Of a stretch of DNA of 7,651 nucleotides, positions 1 through 6,795 are shown in pieces. The stretch comes from an uncultured Eubacteriales bacterium (lineage in GTDB: Bacteria > Bacillota > Clostridia > Oscillospirales > Acutalibacteraceae), in contig CAKUMQ010000088.1 of NCBI GenBank assembly GCA_934667845.1, positions 1 through 7,651 of the forward strand, in the 5' to 3' direction. The notes under the pieces were generated by a model. It ran no database searches. It was not told the DNA's origin and saw nothing but the letters and a program-made list of their open reading frames with translations. The translations under genes were made by a program, and so were the position numbers. Numbering within the stretch: the stretch's first letter is position 1; every line of letters starts with the position of its first letter.

Positions 1-2408
1 GCGGCAGCGTACTTTGGGACAGCGGCAGGGTGGCAAGCGCCGCCATGTGCGTAAAATGGGGCGGCGCTCCCGTACCGCCGAAAACGAAGGTTATCTGGAA
101 GGTGCGTCTCTGGGATGAAACGGACTCCGTTGGCGATTGGAGCGAGGCGTCTTTTGAGACCGGCATCGGCACGTGGAGTGCAGAGTGGATATGCGGCGAT
201 TATAAGGTCAACAAAAAAGAGCGCTATCCCGCGGACTGCTTCCGCAAAAGCTTTCGCGCCGAGAGCGTAAAAAAAGCGCGGCTGTATATCACTGCCTGCG
301 GACTTTATGAGGCAAGGCTTAACGGGCAGCGTGTCGGAAATATCATCCTCGCCCCCGGTATCACGGACTACCGCAAGCGCGTGCAGTACCAGACCTACGA
401 CGTGACCGCACTGCTGCAAGACGGCGAAAATGCCCTGACGGTGCAGCTTGCTGACGGTTGGTATCGCGGCTCCTGCGGCGCGTGGGGGCTGAAAAATCAG
501 TACGGCACGGTGACGAAGCTCTTGGCGCAGCTGGAGCTTACCCGCGCCGACGGCAGCGTGCAGACCGTTGTCACCGATGAAAGCTGGGAGTGGAGCAATG
601 GCGGCTCCGTTCGCTTTGCCGATAATAAGGACGGCGAGATCGCAGATGCACGGAAAGAGCCGACTTATTGCGGCAAGGCCAAGGTCACAAGCCACCCTGT
701 CACGCCCTCCGCATCGAATAATGTCCCCGTCACGGAGCATGAGCGGCTTAAAGCAAAGCTTATCACCACGCCCTCGGGCAAAACCGTTCTGGACTTCGGG
801 CAGAACATCGCAGGCTATGCGGAGTTTACCGTCAGCGCCCACGCAGGACAGAAGATAAAGCTGCGCTTTGGGGAGCTTTTGGACGAAAACGGCGAGTTCA
901 CGCAGAAGAATATCCAGTGCTCCAACAAGAAAATCACGACGCCCCTGCAGCAGGTCATTTACACCTGCAAGGAGGGCGAAAACCACTACAAAACCACCTT
1001 TGCCATCTTTGGCTTTCAGTATGTGCTGGTGGAAACTGATGCGGCGTTTCGGCCGGAGGACTTCACCGCCATCGCTGTTTATTCCGACATGGAACGCACG
1101 GGCTTTTTTGAAAGCTCCAACGCGCTTCTTGATAAGTTCGTAGAAAACACCGTATGGAGCGCGAAGAACAATCACGCCGACCTGCCCACCGACTGCCCCA
1201 CAAGGGAGCGCCACGGCTGGTCGGGCGACGCGCAGATATTCTGCCCCACGGCGAGCTGGCTGTTTGACTATCTGCCCTTTGCCGAAAAATATCTCACCGA
1301 TCTGTATGACTGGCAGACGAAAAACGGCTGCCTGCCGCAGATCGCACCGGAGGGCGGCACGGACTTTTATATGCGCGCCATGAACGGCTCCGTCGGCTGG
1401 GCGGACGCGGGCGTTCTGATGCCGTACGCGCTGTGGAAGCAGTACGGCGACACGGAGGTCTTGAGAAAATTCCTCCCCGGCATGAGACGCTACGCAGGGT
1501 TCATGCAGAACCGCTGCGGCAAATGGTACCCCACCGCAAAGCACACGGGGCTGCACGGTGAGGAGAAAAAATTCCTTTCCAACTATGGTCAGGCATACGG
1601 CGAGTGGGCAGAGCCCGAGAGCGTCCACCACATGACGTGGCGTGACTGCGCCGTACCGCACCCCGAGGTCGCCACCGCCTACACCGCCCACGTCATGGAC
1701 TGCATGGGCGAGATAGAAGAAGCGCTCGGAAACGAAAAAGAGGCGAGCGCCTTCCGCGACTTCGCCGCAGGCTGCCGCAAGAGCTACCGGGCGCTGTGCC
1801 GCACCGAGGAATATTCGCTTGACACCGACCGTCAGGCACGGCTCGTGCGCCCGCTTGCGTTTAAGCTTCTCGATAAGGAGCAGACCGAGTACGCGAAAAA
1901 GCGCCTGCTGATTGCGTTGGAGCACTTTGATTGGCGCGTCGGCACGGGCTTTTTGTCAACGCCGCTGATTTTGAGCGTTCTTTCGGAAATTGACATCGGC
2001 GCTGCCTATCGGCTCTTGGAAAACGAGGATATCCCCGGTTGGCTGAGTATGCCGAAAAACGGCGCAACGACCATTTGGGAGGCTTGGGAAGGACCGAACA
2101 GCAAAAACGGCGGCATCGGCTCGCTGAACCACTACTCCAAGGGGGCTGTCTGCGAATGGCTCTTCAAGACCATGTGCGGCATCCGCGTGGACAGCGAAAA
2201 CCATTTCGTGATATCGCCGCACCCCGGCGGACACTTTACCCACGCCAAGGCCGTCTACAACAGCGTGTACGGCGCTGTGGAAAGCGGCTGGGAAAAAACG
2301 AAGAGCGGTTGGAAGTACACCGTGACCGTTCCCGTAAACTGCACGGCGGCACTGTGCCTGCCCGATAAGGAAACCGTTACGCTAAATAGCGGAACATACT
2401 GCTTTTGA
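1..2408 (+). CDS. GH78 alpha-L-rhamnosidase, 5'-partial
   Basis: Inverting glycosidase that releases terminal alpha-L-rhamnose from plant glycosides or pectic oligosaccharides. The frame is open to the left edge (first full codon at base 3, reading GSVLWDSGRV). The GTG at 30 is therefore an internal Val and the true start lies upstream, probably some tens of residues away given the usual GH78 length of about 870-900. Counting GTG30 as residue 1: an Fn3-like strand ends with WSEASFETG (37-45); a jelly-roll N domain follows; DFGQNIAGYAEF (255-266) marks the next beta domain. The (alpha/alpha)6 barrel begins near 350 with DCPTRERHGWSGD (388-400), which holds D388, the likely general acid E393 and D400. 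WEAWEG (683-688) supplies the likely general base E684, and NH at 700-701 is conserved. A C-terminal beta domain ends the protein. No signal peptide can be judged because the N-terminus is missing. Family assignment is firm; the natural substrate is unknown. Confidence 0.95.
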   Translation, partial: GSVLWDSGRVASAAMCVKWGGAPVPPKTKVIWKVRLWDETDSVGDWSEASFETGIGTWSAEWICGDYKVNKKERYPADCFRKSFRAESVKKARLYITACGLYEARLNGQRVGNIILAPGITDYRKRVQYQTYDVTALLQDGENALTVQLADGWYRGSCGAWGLKNQYGTVTKLLAQLELTRADGSVQTVVTDESWEWSNGGSVRFADNKDGEIADARKEPTYCGKAKVTSHPVTPSASNNVPVTEHERLKAKLITTPSGKTVLDFGQNIAGYAEFTVSAHAGQKIKLRFGELLDENGEFTQKNIQCSNKKITTPLQQVIYTCKEGENHYKTTFAIFGFQYVLVETDAAFRPEDFTAIAVYSDMERTGFFESSNALLDKFVENTVWSAKNNHADLPTDCPTRERHGWSGDAQIFCPTASWLFDYLPFAEKYLTDLYDWQTKNGCLPQIAPEGGTDFYMRAMNGSVGWADAGVLMPYALWKQYGDTEVLRKFLPGMRRYAGFMQNRCGKWYPTAKHTGLHGEEKKFLSNYGQAYGEWAEPESVHHMTWRDCAVPHPEVATAYTAHVMDCMGEIEEALGNEKEASAFRDFAAGCRKSYRALCRTEEYSLDTDRQARLVRPLAFKLLDKEQTEYAKKRLLIALEHFDWRVGTGFLSTPLILSVLSEIDIGAAYRLLENEDIPGWLSMPKNGATTIWEAWEGPNSKNGGIGSLNHYSKGAVCEWLFKTMCGIRVDSENHFVISPHPGGHFTHAKAVYNSVYGAVESGWEKTKSGWKYTVTVPVNCTAALCLPDKETVTLNSGTYCF

Positions 2409-2413
2409 GGTGA
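2406..2413 (+). promoter_or_regulatory. Shine-Dalgarno site of the GH3 gene, overlapping the GH78 stop codon
   Basis: TGAGGTGA contains the rhamnosidase stop (TGA 2406-2408) and a GAGGTG ribosome-binding core (2407-2412), five bases before the ATG at 2418. The overlap of stop and ribosome-binding site suggests termination-reinitiation coupling between the two glycosidases, and it fixes the GH3 start. Confidence 0.8.
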
Positions 2414-2417
2414 AAAC

Positions 2418-4745
2418 ATGGATATTGAAAACGTTTTAAAGCAAATGACACTTGAGGATAAAATAGCGCTGTGCTCCGGAAAGAACTTCTGGGAGACGAA
2501 GGGCTTTGAAAAATACGGCATCGACGCCATGTTTATGTGCGACGGCCCGCACGGACTGCGCAAGCAGGAAAATCTTGCTGATATGCTCGGCGTAAACGAC
2601 TCACGCCCCGCCACCTGCTTCCCGGCAGAGGTGACAACGGCGGGGAGCTGGGATCCCGAGCTCGTGCTGGAGATAGGCGCGGCAATAGGCGAGGAGGCGT
2701 GTGAGCAGCGCGTCGGGCTCGTCCTCGGCCCCTGCGCAAACCTCAAGCGCAACCCTCTGTGCGGACGTAATTTCGAATACTTCAGCGAGGACCCCTATCT
2801 TTCGGGCAAGCTCGCTGCGGGCTTTATCCGCGGCATGGAAGCGCAGGGCATCGGCACGAGCCTAAAGCATTTTGCCGCAAACTCTCAGGAATATTGCCGC
2901 TTCACCTCCGACAGCGTGATGGACGAGAGAACGCTGCGCGAGACGTATCTCACGGCGTTTGAAATTGCCGTGAAGGAGGGCAAGCCCTCCACGGTCATGT
3001 GTGCCTATCCCAAGCTCAACGGTGTGCACTGCTCGGATAACAAGACGCTTTTGACGGATATCCTGCGCTCCGAGTGGGGCTTTGACGGCATGGTGGTGAC
3101 CGACTGGGGTGCAATGAACGACCGCATTGAGGGCTTTCGCGCCGGCTGCGACCTCAATATGCCCGGCGGCAGCGAGTACATGGAAAAAGAGGTCGCGCAG
3201 GCGGTCAAGGACGGGACTCTCCCCGAGAGCTGCGTGGATGACAGCGCCCGCCGTGTCCTGAGGCTCATCTCCCGCGCGGCCGAGACGCTGAGCGAAAAAT
3301 CAAGCTGCGACTACGATGCCCACCACGCCCTTGCAAAGCGCGCCGCCATTGAGGGCGCGGTGCTGCTCAAAAACGAGGACGGCATCCTGCCGCTGAAGAA
3401 AAACGCGAAGCTCGCCGTAATCGGTGCGATGGCGGATAAGCTGCGCTATCAGGGCGCGGGCTCGAGCCACATAAATCCCGTGAGGCTGACGAGAGCGCTG
3501 GACTATCTGCCCGACGCCGTCTATGCCTCCGGCTGCGACGAGCGCGGCGACACGAACGAGGCGCTTCTTGCCGAGGCGCGCACTGCGGCGGAAAACGCAG
3601 AGATCGCCGTCGTGTTCGCGGGGCTGCCCGACCGCTATGAGTCCGAGGGCTTTGACCGCGACGATATGAAGCTGCCCGAGGGGCATCTCAAGCTGCTTGA
3701 GACCGTTACGAAGGCTAACAGCAACACAGTTGTCGTACTCCTGAGCGGCAGCGTTGTAGAGTGCCCGTGGGCGGATGATGTTAAAGCAATACTTTACATG
3801 GGACTTCCCGGTCAGGCGGGCGGCGAAGCGATAGCGGAGCTTCTGTACGGCAACGCAAACCCCTGCGGCAAGCTCGCGGAGAGCTGGCCGTACAGTTATG
3901 CCGACGTGCCCTCGGCGGAGATCTACTGCAAGAGCGCGGACGCTCTTTATGAGGAGGGGCTCTATGTCGGCTATCGCTATTACGACAAGGCGAACGTCCC
4001 CGTCCGCTGGCCCTTCGGCTACGGTCTGAGCTACACGGAGTTTTCCTACTCCGATTTAACGGTGGACGGCGATGCTGTGTCCGTCACCGTCAAAAACATC
4101 GGCAAATGCGCCGGTGCGGAGGTCGTGCAGCTTTATGTCGCCGCGCCGCAGGACGGACTGCACCGCCCGCTGCGTGAGCTGCGCGGCTTCCGAAAGGTGT
4201 TTTTGCAGCCGGGCGAAGCCCAAACTGTCACCTTCATTTTGACCGACCGCAGCTTTGCGGTTTGGCAGGACGGCTGGAGAGTGTCCGCAGGAAGCTATTG
4301 CGTCAGCATCGGCGGATTGAGCGCGCAGATCGAAAAAAGCGGCGAGGAGCTGTCCGTTCCCGTGTGGCAGCGCGGCAGCTGGTACGAGCACTGCGCAGGA
4401 AAGCCCGATATGGCGTCCTTTGAAGCCGCACTCGGTCGAAAATACACGCCGCCTGTCCTCAAAAAGGGCAGCTTCACCATGGAAAACACCGTCATGGAGA
4501 TGAAGGATCACAGCCTTGTCATGAAGATAATGTTCAAGGCGACCGAGCGCGTTATCGCCAAGGGCTACGGCGGCAAAGCAGACTATGAAAACCCGGATTT
4601 CAGAATGCAGCTTGCGTCCTCGGCGGGAGCGCCGCTGCGCAGTATGCAGATATCCGGCGGCATAAAGGGCGGCGTGCTGCCCGGAATGCTGGAGATCGCC
4701 AACGGTCACTTCTTCCGCGGCATTTGGACGATGATAACGGGGTGA
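2418..4745 (+). CDS. Glycoside hydrolase family 3 beta-glycosidase (beta-glucosidase-like)
   Basis: Retaining exo-beta-glycosidase of 775 residues, complete. The N-terminal TIM barrel has DGPHGLR (42-48), RNFEYFSEDP (117-126), the KH pair K150/H151, and VVTDWGAM with the likely nucleophile D229. The alpha/beta sandwich domain has ESEGFDR, whose E410 matches the acid/base of GH3 enzymes carrying this EG(Y/F)DR motif. PFGYGLSYT (532-540) leads into a C-terminal Fn3-like domain (about 545-632). After it comes a tail of about 130 residues (about 640-775) that is not part of the canonical three domains but resembles tails on clostridial GH3 proteins. There is no PA14 insert and no signal peptide, so it is probably cytoplasmic. 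Its gene starts 9 bp after the rhamnosidase, which suggests joint attack on a rhamnosyl-glycoside. Beta-glucosidase is the default call; beta-xylosidase or other specificities cannot be excluded. Confidence 0.95.
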   Translation: MDIENVLKQMTLEDKIALCSGKNFWETKGFEKYGIDAMFMCDGPHGLRKQENLADMLGVNDSRPATCFPAEVTTAGSWDPELVLEIGAAIGEEACEQRVGLVLGPCANLKRNPLCGRNFEYFSEDPYLSGKLAAGFIRGMEAQGIGTSLKHFAANSQEYCRFTSDSVMDERTLRETYLTAFEIAVKEGKPSTVMCAYPKLNGVHCSDNKTLLTDILRSEWGFDGMVVTDWGAMNDRIEGFRAGCDLNMPGGSEYMEKEVAQAVKDGTLPESCVDDSARRVLRLISRAAETLSEKSSCDYDAHHALAKRAAIEGAVLLKNEDGILPLKKNAKLAVIGAMADKLRYQGAGSSHINPVRLTRALDYLPDAVYASGCDERGDTNEALLAEARTAAENAEIAVVFAGLPDRYESEGFDRDDMKLPEGHLKLLETVTKANSNTVVVLLSGSVVECPWADDVKAILYMGLPGQAGGEAIAELLYGNANPCGKLAESWPYSYADVPSAEIYCKSADALYEEGLYVGYRYYDKANVPVRWPFGYGLSYTEFSYSDLTVDGDAVSVTVKNIGKCAGAEVVQLYVAAPQDGLHRPLRELRGFRKVFLQPGEAQTVTFILTDRSFAVWQDGWRVSAGSYCVSIGGLSAQIEKSGEELSVPVWQRGSWYEHCAGKPDMASFEAALGRKYTPPVLKKGSFTMENTVMEMKDHSLVMKIMFKATERVIAKGYGGKADYENPDFRMQLASSAGAPLRSMQISGGIKGGVLPGMLEIANGHFFRGIWTMITG

Positions 4746-4767
4746 CATGGGGAATATCGACATTCGG

Positions 4768-4773
4768 AAAGGA
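4768..4773 (+). promoter_or_regulatory. Shine-Dalgarno site of the first alpha/beta hydrolase
   Basis: AAAGGA lies eight bases before the ATG at 4782 and supports that start. The 36-bp gap after the GH3 stop holds no other recognisable signal. Confidence 0.6.
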
Positions 4774-4781
4774 CGGCAGTC

Positions 4782-5858
4782 ATGAAGAAAAAACGTATCT
4801 GCAAAGGTGTCATACTCGGCGTGCTGGCGGTCCTGCTTGCCGCTGTGCTGCTGCAAACCGGGCGAGACGGACGCTATACGGACGCGGACGGCACTTACAA
4901 GCTTGTGACCGAGTCCGATTCCTGGGCACACATTTATAATCACCCTGTCTGGGACGGAAACGGCAAGGAGATGTTCTCCGTTTGGGGCAACGGCAGCGCA
5001 AGCAATTTGACCTCCTTTATGAGCATTCGCGCGCTGTGCCAATGGTGCGGCTGGGATGCGCATGAGATCGTGGACAGTTTTAACGCGTTGCTGTTGGCGG
5101 CGAATCGCGGTGACTTTTCCGTGCACGGTTTGTATTCGCAGGATGAGATCGCCGCCGATCCCGACCTGCGCCACGCACGGCTCGCGCTTTATCGGGGTCA
5201 GCCCGGAAAGCCGCTTGCGATCGTGGCAGCCGGCGGAGGCTATAAGCAAGTCGTTTCCATCATGGAGGGCTATCCCTACGCGGCAGAGCTATACCGTCAG
5301 GGGTACAGCGTGGCTGTGCTGCGCTATCGCGTCGGCGAGGAGCTCGGTACATCCGACAAGGCCGCCATGCGCATGGAGGCGTCAAAGGATCTGACGCGCG
5401 CAATTTCCTATCTGGTTCAGCAGCAGGATGCACTGGGCATTTCCATGGACGGCTACACCATGTTCGGCAGCTCGGCGGGCGGCGGTTTGATCACGCTGGT
5501 GAGCTTCGACGAATACGCCCGCCGCAATGCGGAAAACGCCGCGCTCCCCAGACCAGCGACCATAAATTTGATCTACACAGACCGTTTCCTGCTCTATAAC
5601 GAGGACGGCTCTGCGGATCTGCAATTTGACGATGCAGACAAGGGACTGAACGTGTTTGCCATCGTCGGAGAGGGCGATGCCTACGGCGGAGACTGGGTAC
5701 TCGACCGAAAAATCCCGGAAATGCGGGCTGTACTCGGAGATGACCATGTCGTCTACCATAAATATTCCGACTATCCGCACGGCGGCGGTCTCGGCGTTGG
5801 TACTCAGGCTGCCGGATGGATGGACGAGGCCATTGCCTTCTGGCAAGCGCACCGATAG
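4782..5858 (+). CDS. Membrane-anchored alpha/beta hydrolase, BD-FAE / acetyl-esterase-like
   Basis: Predicted serine carboxyl-esterase of 358 residues. The N-terminus is basic (MKKKRICK) followed by a hydrophobic stretch (about 9-24) and then a charged region. There is no lipobox Cys and no clear AxA cleavage site, so it reads as a signal anchor with the catalytic domain outside the membrane. Residues about 45-130 form an extra, partly helical N-terminal segment. The core has AAGGGY (149-154) as oxyanion-hole motif, GSSAGG with nucleophile S231, D299 in GEGDAYGG, and H333 in YPHGGG, so a full triad is present. The layout, with a Y..eei..Dp lead-in and GGG motif, resembles the BD-FAE-like hydrolases found beside carbohydrate-degradation genes. 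A likely role is removing acetyl or hydroxycinnamoyl groups from plant glycans or glycosides; the substrate is inferred from context. A peptidase of the same fold is the alternative. Confidence 0.85.
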   Translation: MKKKRICKGVILGVLAVLLAAVLLQTGRDGRYTDADGTYKLVTESDSWAHIYNHPVWDGNGKEMFSVWGNGSASNLTSFMSIRALCQWCGWDAHEIVDSFNALLLAANRGDFSVHGLYSQDEIAADPDLRHARLALYRGQPGKPLAIVAAGGGYKQVVSIMEGYPYAAELYRQGYSVAVLRYRVGEELGTSDKAAMRMEASKDLTRAISYLVQQQDALGISMDGYTMFGSSAGGGLITLVSFDEYARRNAENAALPRPATINLIYTDRFLLYNEDGSADLQFDDADKGLNVFAIVGEGDAYGGDWVLDRKIPEMRAVLGDDHVVYHKYSDYPHGGGLGVGTQAAGWMDEAIAFWQAHR

Positions 5859-5860
5859 AT

Positions 5861-5867
5861 TGGAGGG
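5861..5867 (+). promoter_or_regulatory. Shine-Dalgarno site of the second alpha/beta hydrolase
   Basis: TGGAGGG lies in the 15-bp gap after the TAG stop (5856-5858), six bases before the ATG at 5874. It is a strong site and fixes the start of the second hydrolase, directly ahead of its basic and hydrophobic N-terminus. Confidence 0.75.
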
Positions 5868-5873
5868 ATCGAT

Positions 5874-6719
5874 ATGAAAACATGGGTCAAACGAACGCTT
5901 ATCGGCGTGGCTGCCTTTACGGTGCTTGCCGGCACTGCGGCAATTGTCTGCGTCGGCCACTATGTAGGATTTCCCGAGCCTGCCGGTGAGGAAAAGACCG
6001 GCTACCGAACAGAAACTCTCTCTGTGGAATATGACGGCATCAGCTTGTACGGAAAGGCGTTGATCCCGGATGGGAACGGACCGTTTCCCACCGTTATCTA
6101 TGCCCACGGTGCGGAGAGCGATTACAAAGCGGATATGACCACGCTGAAAAGCCTTGCCATGAGCGGTGTCGCCTGCTACACCTTTGATTTCTACGGCTGG
6201 ACGAACCGCAGCACCGGGCCGCAGGGCGTGCATTGGTTCCATGATGTTCCCCGCGGCGTTGACGACTCCTATGAGAAAAAGGCCTTGCAGCAGGTAGAGG
6301 ATCTGAACGCCGTCATCGAAGCGGCAAAGGGCTGGGACTTCGTGGACACGAGCCGCCTCTATCTTCTGGGCAGCTCCATGGGCGGCGCGACGGTAGCTAC
6401 TGCCGCCGTGACCCACAGCGATGACATTCGCGCAATTGTGCTGGAGTACCCCGCCATCAATCTGAATCCGGACGCTATGGTGAGCGGTGCACCCTTGGAC
6501 GTTAACGGCTACACCGGACCGGTGCTGATTTTTCAGGGCACAAAGGATGTGATCGTGCCCATGGAGATGTCAGAAAATCTTGCCGACCACTACAACACCC
6601 TCCGGGACGGCCATGCGGAACTGATTATTTACGAGGGGCAGCCCCATGTTTTCATCGGAAAGTACAAGGTGCTGGCTGCGAAGGAGATCTACCGTTTTCT
6701 TGAGGAGACCGCATCATGA
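5874..6719 (+). CDS. Membrane-anchored alpha/beta hydrolase, cinnamoyl-esterase / S33-like
   Basis: Predicted serine hydrolase of 281 residues. MKTWVKR is followed by a hydrophobic segment (about 8-29), giving an N-terminal anchor; its Cys near residue 26 is not in a good lipobox. The single compact domain has YAHG (76-79, oxyanion HG), GSSMGG with nucleophile S168, D225 in GTKDVIVP, and H258 in QPHVF, a complete triad. The order and wording of these motifs (an HG after beta-3, a FDFYGW segment, a KD..VP acid loop) resemble Hydrolase_4/S33 proteins and bacterial cinnamoyl esterases. It is not a duplicate of the preceding hydrolase, which uses a GGG oxyanion motif and has a longer N-terminal region. 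Its TGA stop overlaps an ATG (ATGA, 6716-6719). Removal of acyl groups from plant glycosides is an inference from the operon; lipase or thioesterase activity is possible. Confidence 0.85.
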   Translation: MKTWVKRTLIGVAAFTVLAGTAAIVCVGHYVGFPEPAGEEKTGYRTETLSVEYDGISLYGKALIPDGNGPFPTVIYAHGAESDYKADMTTLKSLAMSGVACYTFDFYGWTNRSTGPQGVHWFHDVPRGVDDSYEKKALQQVEDLNAVIEAAKGWDFVDTSRLYLLGSSMGGATVATAAVTHSDDIRAIVLEYPAINLNPDAMVSGAPLDVNGYTGPVLIFQGTKDVIVPMEMSENLADHYNTLRDGHAELIIYEGQPHVFIGKYKVLAAKEIYRFLEETAS

Positions 6720-6790
6720 ACACCGCGCAGAATGGTACGCTGCAAATGCGGCAAAGGAGATGCGGCTTTGGAACAAATCTCCGGAGGTGA
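6716..6790 (+). other. Possible 24-codon coupling ORF before rhaB
   Basis: An ATG at 6716 overlaps the preceding TGA stop as ATGA and has GAGGAG (6702-6707) eight bases upstream. The frame runs 24 codons, begins MNTAQNG, is Arg-rich at its end, and stops with the TGA at 6788-6790, inside the rhaB ribosome-binding site. It could carry ribosomes across the 76-bp spacer and couple rhaB translation to the hydrolase. The peptide resembles nothing I recognise. The GAGGAG also encodes Glu-Glu of the hydrolase, so its fit may be chance. Confidence 0.3.
6783..6790 (+). promoter_or_regulatory. Strong Shine-Dalgarno site of rhaB
   Basis: GGAGGTGA is a near-perfect anti-16S match ending five bases before the ATG at 6796. 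It decides the rhaB start over the in-frame ATG at 6760, because the protein after 6796 begins directly with the expected kinase N-terminus (KRYLAIDIGASSGR). Confidence 0.85.
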
Positions 6791-6795
6791 AGAGT

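Noticed and set aside
30..32. GTG as a possible start of the rhamnosidase
   Set aside because: The frame continues upstream to the edge with LLWDSGRV-like family sequence (LWDSGRV), so this Val is internal to the N-terminal domain.
2255..2752. 165-codon open frame on the minus strand over the GH78/GH3 junction
   Set aside because: Antisense to two well-supported enzymes, with a Ser/Pro/Phe-rich translation and no ribosome-binding or family evidence.
4747..4785. 12-codon ORF in the GH3/hydrolase spacer ending in an ATGA overlap with the hydrolase start
   Set aside because: Its only purine-rich upstream stretch is two bases from the ATG, too close to act as a ribosome-binding site, and it is short enough to occur by chance.
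4056..5249. 397-codon open frame on the minus strand across the GH3/hydrolase junction
   Set aside because: Its codons are in exact register with the sense codons, so it stays open only because the sense genes avoid TTA, CTA and TCA. The translation is low-quality, rich in Arg, His, Ala and Gln, with no motif, and the sense genes have complete catalytic motifs.
5382..6416. 344-codon open frame on the minus strand across the two hydrolases
   Set aside because: Same in-register antisense shadow; it ends exactly where the sense gene uses a TCA codon (5382-5384). No recognisable domain.
6752..6770. CAAAG/CTTTG inverted pair and a repeated ATGCGGC (6746-6752, 6760-6766) in the rhaB spacer
   Set aside because: A five-base stem with a nine-base loop and no U-tract is too weak for a terminator, and the seven-base repeat is within chance for this GC-rich sequence.
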